Below are positions 43,702 through 51,960 of a DNA stretch of 64,000 nt, in pieces. A program made the position numbers and the translations under genes. The notes under the pieces were generated by a model that was given only the letters and a program-made list of their open reading frames with translations, made no database searches and had not been told where the DNA came from. The stretch's first letter is position 1. Each line of letters opens with the position of its first letter. Origin of the DNA: Rhodospirillaceae bacterium (GTDB lineage: Bacteria > Pseudomonadota > Alphaproteobacteria > Reyranellales > Reyranellaceae); contig WOUR01000003.1 in NCBI GenBank assembly GCA_009772935.1, positions 62,001 to 126,000 on the forward strand, read 5' to 3'.

Positions 43702-43992
43702 ATGCGTATCATCGCCGCCGGATTTGCCGCTCTCGCCCTGACCGTGGGTTTTTCGTCCGCCTCGCGTGCCGACGAGCTCATGACCGAATGCATGGTCACG
43801 GCCTCCGAGAAGATGTGCCAGTGCATCATCTCGCGCATCCCGGCCGACCAGCGCGCCAACGCGATCCTCGGCCTGCGCAAGTCGAACCAGTCGGTGAGTG
43901 TCAGCGGCAACCTTCTCAACCCGTCGAATCTCTCGCCGCAGGAAATGCAGGGCCTGAACGCGGTCGTCGCGGCCCAGGCCTACTGCATGTAA
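43702..43992 (+). CDS. Small exported Cys-rich protein
   Basis: A 96-residue protein with signal MRIIAAGFAALALTVGFSSASRA and a mature part of about 70 residues starting DELMTECMVTASEKMCQC. It has four Cys, including a C-x-C and one next to the C terminus, suggesting disulfides. The ATG at 43702 follows GGAGACTTTC, better placed than the ATG at 43690. No family was recognised. Confidence 0.7.
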   Translation: MRIIAAGFAALALTVGFSSASRADELMTECMVTASEKMCQCIISRIPADQRANAILGLRKSNQSVSVSGNLLNPSNLSPQEMQGLNAVVAAQAYCM

Positions 43993-44104
43993 CCTGCGAG
44001 TCTTCAGGCCCTCCGCAATCCTCTAGGCTTGGGGCGGGCGTCGCGTTATCTTGCCCCCCATAGAGTTGATGCCGGTCAACGGCGCGATCCATGGGAGGGC
44101 CTTA

Positions 44105-45640
44105 ATGGCACTGTTTTCACGCAGATTTGGTCTGGCGGCGACCCTCGCCGCGGCTTTCGCAGTTCCGGCCTTCGCCCAGGCGCCTGCACCGGCGCCCGTC
44201 CGCGGTGGTGCATTGACGATCGGAGTCGAGAGCGACTTCGAAGGCTTCGATCCGATCCGGGCCGGCGTCTACTCCAATTCGACGGTGACCGCGGCCTCGC
44301 TGTTCTACGAGACGCTGATGCGCCTCGACGACAAGGGCAACCTGCTGCCGGCACTCGCTTTGTCGATGACGCCCAACGCGGATGGCAGCGTCTGGACGGC
44401 CAAGATCCGCCCGAACGTGAAATGGCATGATGGCACGCCGTTCACCGCCCAGGCCGTGGCCGACCATTTCAACCGGCTGCTCGATCCGGCGAACCGCTTT
44501 GCCGGCCGCGCCTATCTCGCCATCGAGAAGGTCGAGGCGCCTGACGATCTGACCGCAGTGTTCAAGATGCGCGGGCCGAACGCGGCGCTGCCCCGGACGC
44601 TGGCGCAGCCCACGGTCACCACGCTGATCATCCCGGTGAAGATCGCCCAGGAGAAGGGCGCCGACTACAACCGCAATCCGGTCGGCACCGGCCCGTTCGT
44701 CTTCAAGGAATGGCGCGCCGCCGACCGGCTGGTGGCCGAGCGCAACCCCAACTACTGGGACAAGGACAAGCCCTATCTCGACCGCGTGACCGTGCGGCCG
44801 CTTCCCGATTCCGACGCCCGCTACGCCAGCCTGGTGAAGGGCGACGTCCAGGTGATCTGGGAGGATCGCGCGGAGAACATCGTCAAGGCGAAGAAGGACA
44901 AGAACCTGCGCGTGCTGCAATGGGTGGGCAGCGGCGCGCTGGTCATTCCGCTCAACACCCAGCGGGAACCGCTGAACGACAAGCGCGTGCGCCAGGCCGT
45001 CTCGATGGCGCTGAACCGCAAGGCCAATGCCGCCGTGCTGACCCAGGGCCTTCGCCCCGTCCACGACGATCCGTACGGCCCAAGCTCGGGGATCGAGTGC
45101 AAGGATACCGGCGCGCTGAAGTACGATCCTGAGGCGGCGCGCAAGCTGATCGCCGATTACGGCAAGCCCGTGAAGCTCACCATGACGGTCACCGCCACGC
45201 CGCGCGGCCGCGAGGGCGCCCAGGTCTTCCAGGCCGACATGAAGAAGGCCGGCATCGACGTCGAGATCAAGCCAGTCGACCAGACGCAGCTGGTGAAGGA
45301 GGCGCTGACGCGCGACTTCCAGGTCACCGGCTGGCGCATCATCGACCTGGCCGACGTCGATCCGCAGATGTTCGCCAACTTTCACTCGAAGAGCCCGATC
45401 AACTTCTCCGGCTACAACAACGCCGAGGTCGATCGGCTGCTGCTCGTCGGCCGGACCAGCCTCGACGAGAACAAGCGCAAGGCGGCCTACTGCGACCTGA
45501 TCAAGATCCTGAACGACGACGCGGTGTGGCTGTGGTCGGGCAGCAACATCGACTTCGCCATCACCCGCGCCAACGTGCGCGGTATTCCGGCGCTGCGCGG
45601 CGGTGCCGTCCAGGTCGAGGGCGCGTGGTTCGCGAAGTAG
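44105..45640 (+). CDS. Dipeptide-type ABC transporter substrate-binding protein
   Basis: A 511-residue SBP_bac_5 protein. The signal is MALFSRRFGLAATLAAAFAVPAFAQ; family motifs are IGVESDFEGFDPIRAGVYS, PNVKWHDGTPFTAQAVADHFNRLLDP, NPVGTGPFVFKEW and KTERNPNYW-like VAERNPNYWDKD. The start at 44105 follows GGGAGGGCCTTA. It begins the Dpp-type operon and determines specificity, probably peptides or another oligomeric ligand. Confidence 0.92.
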   Translation: MALFSRRFGLAATLAAAFAVPAFAQAPAPAPVRGGALTIGVESDFEGFDPIRAGVYSNSTVTAASLFYETLMRLDDKGNLLPALALSMTPNADGSVWTAKIRPNVKWHDGTPFTAQAVADHFNRLLDPANRFAGRAYLAIEKVEAPDDLTAVFKMRGPNAALPRTLAQPTVTTLIIPVKIAQEKGADYNRNPVGTGPFVFKEWRAADRLVAERNPNYWDKDKPYLDRVTVRPLPDSDARYASLVKGDVQVIWEDRAENIVKAKKDKNLRVLQWVGSGALVIPLNTQREPLNDKRVRQAVSMALNRKANAAVLTQGLRPVHDDPYGPSSGIECKDTGALKYDPEAARKLIADYGKPVKLTMTVTATPRGREGAQVFQADMKKAGIDVEIKPVDQTQLVKEALTRDFQVTGWRIIDLADVDPQMFANFHSKSPINFSGYNNAEVDRLLLVGRTSLDENKRKAAYCDLIKILNDDAVWLWSGSNIDFAITRANVRGIPALRGGAVQVEGAWFAK

Positions 45641-45678
45641 ATAGAGGCCGGGCCTAGGGTAGCGTAGGGGCGTTGCCA

Positions 45679-46632
45679 ATGCCGTGGCTTGCGCGCCAGT
45701 TGGTGCGGCTGGTGGTCGTGCTGTTCTGCGTCACCCTGCTCACCTACATGATCGTCAACATCCTGCCGGGTGACGTGGCGATCGTGATCCTGGGGAACCT
45801 CGCAACACCCGAGGACATTGCAGGCCTCCGTGCCGATCTCGGCCTCGATCGGCCGATGCTGGTGCGGTACTTCGACTGGCTCGGCTCGGCGCTCTCGGGT
45901 GACCTCGGCCGCTCCTACCGCAACGGCGAGCCCGTGGTGCAGGCGATCGTCGACCGACTGCCGGTGTCGCTGCAGCTCATGGTGATGGCGCAGGTGATAG
46001 CACTTGGCATCGCGATCCCGGTGGCGCTGCTCGCGGCCCGGCGGCCCGGCGGTCTGTTCGATCGCATCTCGGCCTCGGCCGCCTTCGGCTTTCTCGCGAT
46101 GCCCAATTTCATGCTGGGCATCGTGCTGATCTACCTGTTCTCGGTATCCTTCGATCTGCTGCCGGCGACCGGCTTCACGCCGGTGTCCGAGGGGCTGTGG
46201 GACAATCTCGAATCGATGATCCTGCCGTCCCTCACCCTGGGCCTGATCGAGTGGACGGTGCTGATGCGTGTGCTGCGCTCGGACCTGCTGACCACGTTGA
46301 AGGAGGATTTCATACTGCTGGCCCGGGCCAAGGGCCTGCCGCCGTGGCGGGTCCTGCTTCAGCATGCGTTGCGTCCCTCGTCCTTCACCCTGATCACCAT
46401 CCTGGGCCTCAACATCGGCGGCCTGATCGGCGGCGCGGTGATCGTGGAGCAGATTTTCGCCCTTCCGGGCGTCGGCCGGCTGCTGCTGGGCGGCATCTTC
46501 AATCGCGACCTGATCCTCGTGCAGGGCACCGTGGCCTTCATCGCGGTGGGCTTCGTGGTCATCAACTTCCTGGTCGACATGCTCTACGCCGTGCTCGACC
46601 CGAGGGTGCGTCATGTCCGCTTCCGCAGCTAA
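45679..46632 (+). CDS. dppB: Dipeptide-type ABC permease (DppB-like)
   Basis: A 317-residue BPD-type permease with 6 spans. Motifs are LGLDRPMLVRYFDWLGSALSGDLGRSYRNGEPV (about residues 56-88), and the EAA loop RAKGLPPWRVLLQHALRPS. The start is ATG 45679; a TTG at 45673 is possible. It overlaps dppC by 20 bases. Confidence 0.92.
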   Translation: MPWLARQLVRLVVVLFCVTLLTYMIVNILPGDVAIVILGNLATPEDIAGLRADLGLDRPMLVRYFDWLGSALSGDLGRSYRNGEPVVQAIVDRLPVSLQLMVMAQVIALGIAIPVALLAARRPGGLFDRISASAAFGFLAMPNFMLGIVLIYLFSVSFDLLPATGFTPVSEGLWDNLESMILPSLTLGLIEWTVLMRVLRSDLLTTLKEDFILLARAKGLPPWRVLLQHALRPSSFTLITILGLNIGGLIGGAVIVEQIFALPGVGRLLLGGIFNRDLILVQGTVAFIAVGFVVINFLVDMLYAVLDPRVRHVRFRS

Positions 46633-47476
46633 GGTCGCTGCCATCGCCGCGACGGGGCCGCGTCGCCGCTGGCGCTGGGCGCTCGCCCTGCCGCTGGGCT
46701 GGCTGCTGCTCGTCGTCTTCCTGGCGATCACCGCCGACTGGATCGGGCTGCCCGATCCGTCGGCGCAGGAACTGATCCTGCGCCGCAAGCCGCCTTCCGC
46801 CGAGTTCCTCCTGGGCACGGACAATCTCGGGCGCGACATGCTCTCGCGCGTGATCTATGGCGCCCGCACCTCGCTGATCGTGGGCATCTGCGCGCCGATC
46901 CTCGGCTTCCTCGTTGGCGGTGCAATCGGCATGAGTGCCGGCTACTTCCGCGGCAAGGTCGATACACTGGCGGTCGGCTTCATCGACATCCTGCTCGCTT
47001 TCCCGTCGCTGGTGCTGGCGCTCACCTTCACCGCCTATCTCGGGCAGAGCCTGTTCAACGTCACCTTGGCGCTGGGCATTCTGTCGATTCCGGCCGCTGC
47101 GCGCGTGGCACGGGCCAACACGCTGGCCTGGGCGAACCGCGACTTCGTGCTGGCCGCCCGCACCATCGGCGCCAGCGACTGGCGCATCCTGACGCGCGAG
47201 ATCCTGCCGAACCTCCTGCCGCCGATGTTCGCCTTCTGGCTGGTGGCGATCAGCGTAATCATCGTGGCCGAGGGCGCGCTGTCGTTCCTGGGGCTCGGCA
47301 TCCCGGCGCCGCAACCCAGCTGGGGTGGCATGATCGCCGATGGGCGCGAGGCGCTGGACGTGGCGCCCTACACCGCGCTGATTCCGGCGGCGGTGATGTT
47401 CGCCACGGTCCTGTCGCTCAACTTCGTGGGCGACATTGTGCGCAACATGGTCGATCCGCGGAGGTCGGCCCTGTGA
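46613..47476 (+). CDS. dppC: Dipeptide-type ABC permease (DppC-like)
   Basis: A 287-residue permease with 6 spans. HPFGTDNLGRD-type motif FLLGTDNLGRDMLSRVIYGARTSLIVG (about residues 65-91) and EAA loop AARTIGASDWRILTREILPN identify it. Its start lies 20 bases inside dppB and its end overlaps dppD by four bases. Confidence 0.92.
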   Translation: MSASAAKVAAIAATGPRRRWRWALALPLGWLLLVVFLAITADWIGLPDPSAQELILRRKPPSAEFLLGTDNLGRDMLSRVIYGARTSLIVGICAPILGFLVGGAIGMSAGYFRGKVDTLAVGFIDILLAFPSLVLALTFTAYLGQSLFNVTLALGILSIPAAARVARANTLAWANRDFVLAARTIGASDWRILTREILPNLLPPMFAFWLVAISVIIVAEGALSFLGLGIPAPQPSWGGMIADGREALDVAPYTALIPAAVMFATVLSLNFVGDIVRNMVDPRRSAL

Positions 47477-48477
47477 GCGGCCAGCCGAATACGCCGCTCC
47501 TGTCGGTACGCAACGCCGAGGTGAGCTTCTCCACGGCGCGCGGTCCCCTGCGCGCGGTCGATGGCGTGTCGTTCGACCTGCAAGAGGGGCGCACGCTCGG
47601 CATCGTGGGCGAGTCCGGATCGGGCAAGTCTGTGCTGGTGCGCTCGCTGATCGGCCTGGTCGGCGCCGGCTCGGGCGCCGGTGTGGCCGGCCAGGTCCTG
47701 TTCGAAGGGCGCGATCTTCGCAGCCTTTCGCCCCGGGAATTCCGCCAGGTGTTGGGCACCGAGATCGGCATCGTGTTCCAGGATCCGATGACCTCGCTCA
47801 ATCCGGTGATGAAGATCGGCCGGCAGATCGGGGAGGGGCTGCGCCTCCACCGCGGGTTGGATTCCAAGGCGGCCGCCCGCCGCGCCGTCGAATTGCTGAA
47901 CGAGGTCGGCATTCCCGAGCCGGAGCGCCGCGCGGGACAGTATCCGCATGAAATGTCGGGCGGCATGCGCCAGCGCGTGGCCATCGCCATCGCGATCGCC
48001 TGCGCCCCAAAGCTGCTGATCGCCGACGAGCCGACGACGGCGCTCGACGTGACGGTCCAGCGGCAGATCCTCGACCTGCTGCAGGGCGAGCAGCGCCAGC
48101 GCGGCATGGCGATGATCCTGATCACCCACGATCTCGGCGTGGCCGCCGGCCGGAGCGACGACATCATGGTCATGTATGCCGGCCGCGCGGTGGAAACCGC
48201 GGCGACGCGCGACATCTTTCGTTCGCCGCGCATGCCCTATACCGAGGCGCTGCTGCGCTCGCTGCCGCGGCTCACCGATCCCACGCACACGCGGCTCAGC
48301 GCCATTCCCGGCCGGCCGCCCGACTTGGCGCGGCGCAGCGGCGGTTGTGCCTTTGGACCGCGCTGCCTCTACCGCACCGAGCGGTGCGATGCCGAGCAGC
48401 CGCGGCTCACGAGGGGCGGCGGACGCGGCTATGCCTGTTTCCATCCACGGGGCGTGGCGCCGGGAGGCGTCGCATGA
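47473..48477 (+). CDS. dppD: Dipeptide-type ABC ATP-binding protein (DppD-like)
   Basis: A 334-residue ATPase. Walker A GESGSGKS, Q-loop FQDPMTSLNPVM, signature MSGGMRQRVAIA and Walker B LLIADEPTTALD are intact. The C-terminal oligopeptide-transporter domain has a Cys cluster (CAFGPRCLYRTERC and ACFHPRG), which in the family can bind a Fe-S cluster. The start is GTG 47473, overlapping the dppC stop. Confidence 0.92.
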   Translation: MSGQPNTPLLSVRNAEVSFSTARGPLRAVDGVSFDLQEGRTLGIVGESGSGKSVLVRSLIGLVGAGSGAGVAGQVLFEGRDLRSLSPREFRQVLGTEIGIVFQDPMTSLNPVMKIGRQIGEGLRLHRGLDSKAAARRAVELLNEVGIPEPERRAGQYPHEMSGGMRQRVAIAIAIACAPKLLIADEPTTALDVTVQRQILDLLQGEQRQRGMAMILITHDLGVAAGRSDDIMVMYAGRAVETAATRDIFRSPRMPYTEALLRSLPRLTDPTHTRLSAIPGRPPDLARRSGGCAFGPRCLYRTERCDAEQPRLTRGGGRGYACFHPRGVAPGGVA

Positions 48478-49433
48478 GCGATCTCCTCGCGATCCAGAAT
48501 CTCGTGGTCGAATACCCGGTGGGAGGCGGCCGCCACGTCCATGCTGTGAGCGACGTCACGCTCGCGGTGAAGCGGGGCGAGACGCTGGGCTTGGTCGGTG
48601 AGTCGGGGTCCGGCAAGTCCTCGCTGGCGCGAGCGCTGCTGCAGTTGCCGCCACCGAAGGCCGGCGCCGTCGTATTTGACGGCCAGGACCTGACGCAGAT
48701 GCGCGGCCAGGCGCTGCGGGCCATGCGGCCGCGCCTGCAGATGATCTTCCAGGACCCGATTGCCTCGCTCAATCCGCGCCGCAAGGTCGCCGAGATCATC
48801 GCCGAGCCGCTGATCGTGTCGGGCGTGTCGGATACCGCCGAGCGCACCCGTCGCGTCCGCGCCGTCATGGAGGCGGTCGGCCTCGATCCCGACCTCGTCT
48901 GGAACAGGAGGCCGCACGAATTCTCCGGCGGCCAGTGCCAGCGCATCGCCATCGCGCGCGCCCTCGTCCTCGAGCCCGCCCTGATCGTGTGCGACGAGCC
49001 GGTGTCGGCGCTCGACGTCTCGATCCGGGCGCAGATCGTCAATCTCCTGGAGGACATGAAGGCGCGCTTTGGCCTCACGCTCCTGTTCATCGCCCACGAT
49101 CTCGCGGTGGTGAAATCGGTGTCGGACCGCGTCGCCGTCATGTATCTCGGCCGGCTCTGCGAGGTCGCCGATTCGGACTCGCTGTTCGCGACGCCGGCGC
49201 ATCCCTACACGGCCGCACTCATGGCCGCGATTCCGGTGCCCGATCCCGACGTACCACTCGGCGACACCAAGTTGAAGCCCGGCGACCCGCCGTCGCCGCT
49301 CGACCCGCCCTCGGGCTGCCGCTTCCGCACGCGCTGCCCGCATGCCCAGCCGCGTTGCGCCTCCGAAGTGCCGCCGCTGCGCCGCATCGGACCCGCCCGC
49401 GAGGTTGCCTGCCACTTCCCGCTGGTCGGGTGA
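48474..49433 (+). CDS. dppF: Dipeptide-type ABC ATP-binding protein (DppF-like)
   Basis: A 319-residue ATPase: Walker A GESGSGKS, Q-loop FQDPIASLNPRR, signature FSGGQCQRIAIA, Walker B LIVCDEPVSALDVS, H-loop AHDLAVV. The C-terminal CRFRTRCPHAQPRC motif also fits the family. ATGA overlap with dppD completes a five-gene importer. Confidence 0.93.
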   Translation: MSDLLAIQNLVVEYPVGGGRHVHAVSDVTLAVKRGETLGLVGESGSGKSSLARALLQLPPPKAGAVVFDGQDLTQMRGQALRAMRPRLQMIFQDPIASLNPRRKVAEIIAEPLIVSGVSDTAERTRRVRAVMEAVGLDPDLVWNRRPHEFSGGQCQRIAIARALVLEPALIVCDEPVSALDVSIRAQIVNLLEDMKARFGLTLLFIAHDLAVVKSVSDRVAVMYLGRLCEVADSDSLFATPAHPYTAALMAAIPVPDPDVPLGDTKLKPGDPPSPLDPPSGCRFRTRCPHAQPRCASEVPPLRRIGPAREVACHFPLVG

Positions 49434-49439
49434 CGCCGG

Positions 49440-50165
49440 CTATAGCGTGCGCGCCGTCGTGCCCTTGTAGAGAATCGGGCCCGTCGGGCGTCCGGTTGGC
49501 GAGCCGCCGGACGGTTCCAGCGTGATCTCGAACAGCTGGTCGGCCGCCGTGGTGGGCAACCGCTCGAGATCGAGCGGCGTCGCCCGGGCGCGGTCGAGCA
49601 GGCCGACCGATCGCGGGCCGATTTCGCGGTTCCAGAGCGTCCAGACCTGCAGCGAGCGTCCGGCCGGCACGGTCATGTCGACGAGCGGGATCATCTCGAC
49701 CCTGCCGTCGGCGAAGGCGTTGACGATGGCACCGGCCTGGCGCGTCGCATCGTCGACCAGGATGGCGACGTAGACCGGCTTGCGGGCCGCCACCTCCTGC
49801 GCGTGCCGCACGGTCACGGTGGTGACGACCGCGAGGGCCAGGGCGGCGGTGACCCCGGACAGCGCCGCGATCCGCAGCGCGCCCAGGCTGTTCCATAGCC
49901 AAGGCAGTAGCCCGGTCGGTGCGGCCTGGGGCGCGGCAACCGCCGTGCCCATGCCGGCCTCGATCCGGCGCCACAGTTCGTCGGCCGGCACGACAGGTTC
50001 TGCCGTGTTGTCGAACGCCGCGAAATGCTTCTGCCAGGCGGCGACCTCGCGCGCAAAGGCGGGATCGGAAGTGAGGCGGCGCTCGGCCGCGGCGTGCGTT
50101 TCGGGCTCCAGCAGGCCCAGCACGAACTCGGCGGCGTGGATCCGGTCTTCGCGGTCGGGCGTCAT
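49440..50165 (-). CDS. Anti-sigma factor, RskA/zf-like membrane-anchored
   Basis: A 241-residue single-span protein. The N-terminal cytosolic part (DREDRIHAAEFVLGLLEPETHAAAERRL) is the RskA-type anti-sigma domain; the span AALSGVTAALALAVVTTVTV (about residues 100-120) leads to a periplasmic C-terminal domain (YVAILVDDATRQAGAIVNAF). RskA-domain factors bind their ECF sigma and release it after proteolysis. No HxxxCxxC zinc motif is visible. It overlaps the sigma gene by four bases (ATGA). Confidence 0.88.
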   Translation of the reverse strand: MTPDREDRIHAAEFVLGLLEPETHAAAERRLTSDPAFAREVAAWQKHFAAFDNTAEPVVPADELWRRIEAGMGTAVAAPQAAPTGLLPWLWNSLGALRIAALSGVTAALALAVVTTVTVRHAQEVAARKPVYVAILVDDATRQAGAIVNAFADGRVEMIPLVDMTVPAGRSLQVWTLWNREIGPRSVGLLDRARATPLDLERLPTTAADQLFEITLEPSGGSPTGRPTGPILYKGTTARTL

Positions 50166-50716
50166 CCCAGGCACTCCTGCAGGGAGACCAGGCCACGGCG
50201 GATCCAGCTCTTGACGGTGCCCAGCGGCACGCCGAGGCGCCCTGCCAGTTCCCCGTGACTGAAGCCGTGAACGTAGGCCAGGACGATGGCGCTGCGGCGG
50301 CCGGTATCGAGCTGCTCGAGGCAGTGCCGCAGGGCACTGGACTCGGGCAGCCGCGCAAGGGCCGAGTTGGGCTCGGGCGCGTCGCTGTCCAGCGGCTCGT
50401 CGGGATCGAAGCGCCGTTCGTCGCGCAGGATCGTCAACGCCTGGTTCCGTACGATCGTGTAGATCCAGGCCCGCGCCGAGCCGCGCGACGGATCGAAGCT
50501 TCGGGCGCTGCGCCAGATGCGCACGAAGGCGTCGTGCGTCGCCTCCTCGGCAAGATCGCGGCGGCGCAGGATGCGGATCGCCACGCCGACCATGCGGGCG
50601 GCCTCGAGATCGTAGATGACGCGCAACGCCGACTGCTCGCCGGCGGCGCAGCGGACGATCGCGGCCGAGATCCCGGCTTCCAGCGCCGCGTGATCGGATG
50701 GCAGTTCTGCCGTCAT
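50162..50716 (-). CDS. ECF RNA polymerase sigma factor
   Basis: A 184-residue sigma factor. Region 2 (VIYDLEAARMVGVAIRILRRRDLAEEATHDAFVRIWRSA) and region 4 (HCLEQLDTGRRSAIVLAYVHGFSHGELAGRLGVPLGTVKSWIRRGL) are complete. I chose the ATG at 50716, which follows AGGAAGCA; an in-frame ATG at 50806 would add 30 residues without family similarity. Coupled to the anti-sigma gene. Confidence 0.92.
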   Translation of the reverse strand: MTAELPSDHAALEAGISAAIVRCAAGEQSALRVIYDLEAARMVGVAIRILRRRDLAEEATHDAFVRIWRSARSFDPSRGSARAWIYTIVRNQALTILRDERRFDPDEPLDSDAPEPNSALARLPESSALRHCLEQLDTGRRSAIVLAYVHGFSHGELAGRLGVPLGTVKSWIRRGLVSLQECLG

Positions 50717-50798
50717 TGCTTCCTGCGCGCCTGTTGCGGTTGCCGCACCGTCCGGTACCGCTGCGCCTTCTTGGAGAATACTTCGGAAAACGGCAATT

Positions 50799-50845
50799 GG
50801 ATGCATCCGACACCCGATCCCGATTTATTTTCCGCGCCTGCATCC
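50799..50845. promoter_or_regulatory. GCATCC repeats upstream of DUF4394, possible ECF -35 elements
   Basis: GCATCC occurs at 50803-50808 and 50840-50845, the first within the palindrome GGATGCATCC (50799-50808) so that it reads in both directions. CATCC-type -35 boxes are used by RskA-associated SigK factors. A matching -10 element was not found with confidence, so promoter activity is speculative. The region separates the sigma and DUF4394 genes. Confidence 0.3.
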
Positions 50846-50914
50846 AAACGAACCGGCCGGCCGGTATCCGCTGCATGACCCGCTCATGGGTCAGAAAACG
50901 GAAGGAGAGATCCA

Positions 50915-51685
50915 ATGACGGTGAAGGCATTCCTGGCCGCTTCGGCCCTGGTGACCTTGGCGGGCACGGCGCAGGCGGCGGATGTCGCCGCCCTGATCGG
51001 CAACGATACGATCGCCATCGTCGACACCTCGGCCAAGAAGGCGACGAAGAAGATGAAGGTCGAGAGCGTCACGGGTCCGTTGGTCGGCATCGACGTGCGG
51101 CCGGCCGACGGCATGCTCTACGCGCTGTCTGCCGACGGCACGCTCTACACCATCGCGATGGACGGCAAGGCCACGAAGAAGTCGAAGCTGGAGACGATGC
51201 TGCCGGCCGGCGCGTCGGCGACGGTCGACTTCAATCCCGTCGCCGACCGGCTGCGCGTCATCGGCAGCGACGGCACCAGCCTTCGCGTGAACGTCGACGA
51301 CGGCAAGGTCATCAAGGACGGCAGCCTGAAATACGCCGATGCCGATGCCAACAAGGGCAAGTCGCCAAAGGTCATGGCCGGCGCCTACACCAACTCGGTC
51401 AAGGGCACGAAGGAAACGACGCTGCTCAACGTCGACACCACGACGGGCGCCCTGGTGAAGCAGGCGCCACCGAACGACGGCGTCCTCAACACGGTCGGTG
51501 CGCTGGGCGCGAAGGTCGATGTCGTCGCCTTCGATATCTGGTCGGACGGCACGAAGAACGAAGGCTGGGCCATGACCGGCGACCAGCTCTGGTCGATCGA
51601 TCTGGCGACTGGCAGGGCGACGCAAGTGGCGAAGATCGAGGGCCTGGGCGGCCCCGTCACCGACATCGCCATCCTGAAGAAGTAA
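50915..51685 (+). CDS. Exported DUF4394 protein, beta-propeller-like
   Basis: A 256-residue secreted protein with signal MTVKAFLAASALVTLAGTAQA. The DUF4394 pattern is seen in GPLVGIDVRPADGMLYALSADGTLYTIAMDG, ATVDFNPVADRLRVIGSDGTSLRVNVDDG and AYTNSV, arranged as repeating blades. The start follows AGGAGAGATCC. Placement opposite the ECF sigma/anti-sigma pair suggests it is a target of that system. Function unknown. Confidence 0.85.
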   Translation: MTVKAFLAASALVTLAGTAQAADVAALIGNDTIAIVDTSAKKATKKMKVESVTGPLVGIDVRPADGMLYALSADGTLYTIAMDGKATKKSKLETMLPAGASATVDFNPVADRLRVIGSDGTSLRVNVDDGKVIKDGSLKYADADANKGKSPKVMAGAYTNSVKGTKETTLLNVDTTTGALVKQAPPNDGVLNTVGALGAKVDVVAFDIWSDGTKNEGWAMTGDQLWSIDLATGRATQVAKIEGLGGPVTDIAILKK

Positions 51686-51701
51686 CGCGCCCTGAAACGA
51701 A

Positions 51702-51731
51702 AACGGCGGACCCGAAGGTCCGCCGTTCTTT
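51702..51731. terminator. Bidirectional intrinsic terminator
   Basis: A perfect 11-base-pair stem AACGGCGGACC/GGTCCGCCGTT (51702-51712, 51717-51727) closes CGAA (plus strand) or UUCG (minus strand). CTTTC follows on plus; TTTTCGTTTC follows on minus. It would end DUF4394 transcription from the left and tRNA-Pro transcription from the right. Confidence 0.85.
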
Positions 51732-51765
51732 CGTGACCGATGCCCTTGGCATCGGCCTCGCCGAT

Positions 51766-51842
51766 TGGTCGGAGCGAGAGGATTCGAACCTCCGGCCCCT
51801 AGCTCCCGAAGCTAGTGCTCTACCAGGCTGAGCTACGCTCCG
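51766..51842 (-). tRNA. tRNA-Pro (anticodon CGG)
   Basis: 77 bases including an encoded CCA. Reading 5' to 3' on the minus strand: acceptor CGGAGCG pairs with CGCTCCG; the D-arm is GCTCAGCCTGGTAGAGC; the anticodon stem CTAGC/GCTAG has loop TTCGGGA with anticodon CGG; T-arm loop TTCGAAT. It reads proline codon CCG. Confidence 0.97.
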
Positions 51843-51879
51843 TCAGGATTTGCGGACTCCGGCCCGCGGCGAGGCCGGG

Positions 51880-51908
51880 GTTATAGCCGCCACCCCGGTG
51901 GGTCGCAA
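51880..51908 (-). promoter_or_regulatory. Sigma-70 promoter for tRNA-Pro
   Basis: On the minus strand TTGCGA (51903-51908) and TATAAC (51880-51885) are separated by 17 bases. Initiation would be at about 51873, roughly 31 bases before the tRNA 5' end at 51842. Position and spacing are consistent with a strong promoter. Confidence 0.7.
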
Positions 51909-51960
51909 GGGCCCAGCCCGCCCGCTATAGTCGCCTCGTGATTCGGGCCCAGGGGGATGA

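Noticed and set aside
51737..51755. Hairpin CCGATGCC/GGCATCGG just left of the tRNA
   Set aside because: No T-run on either side; the stronger terminator at 51702 explains the region.
51926..51931. TATAGT as -10 box for nadX
   Set aside because: No acceptable -35 at 16-18 bases; the region overlaps the tRNA promoter's -35.
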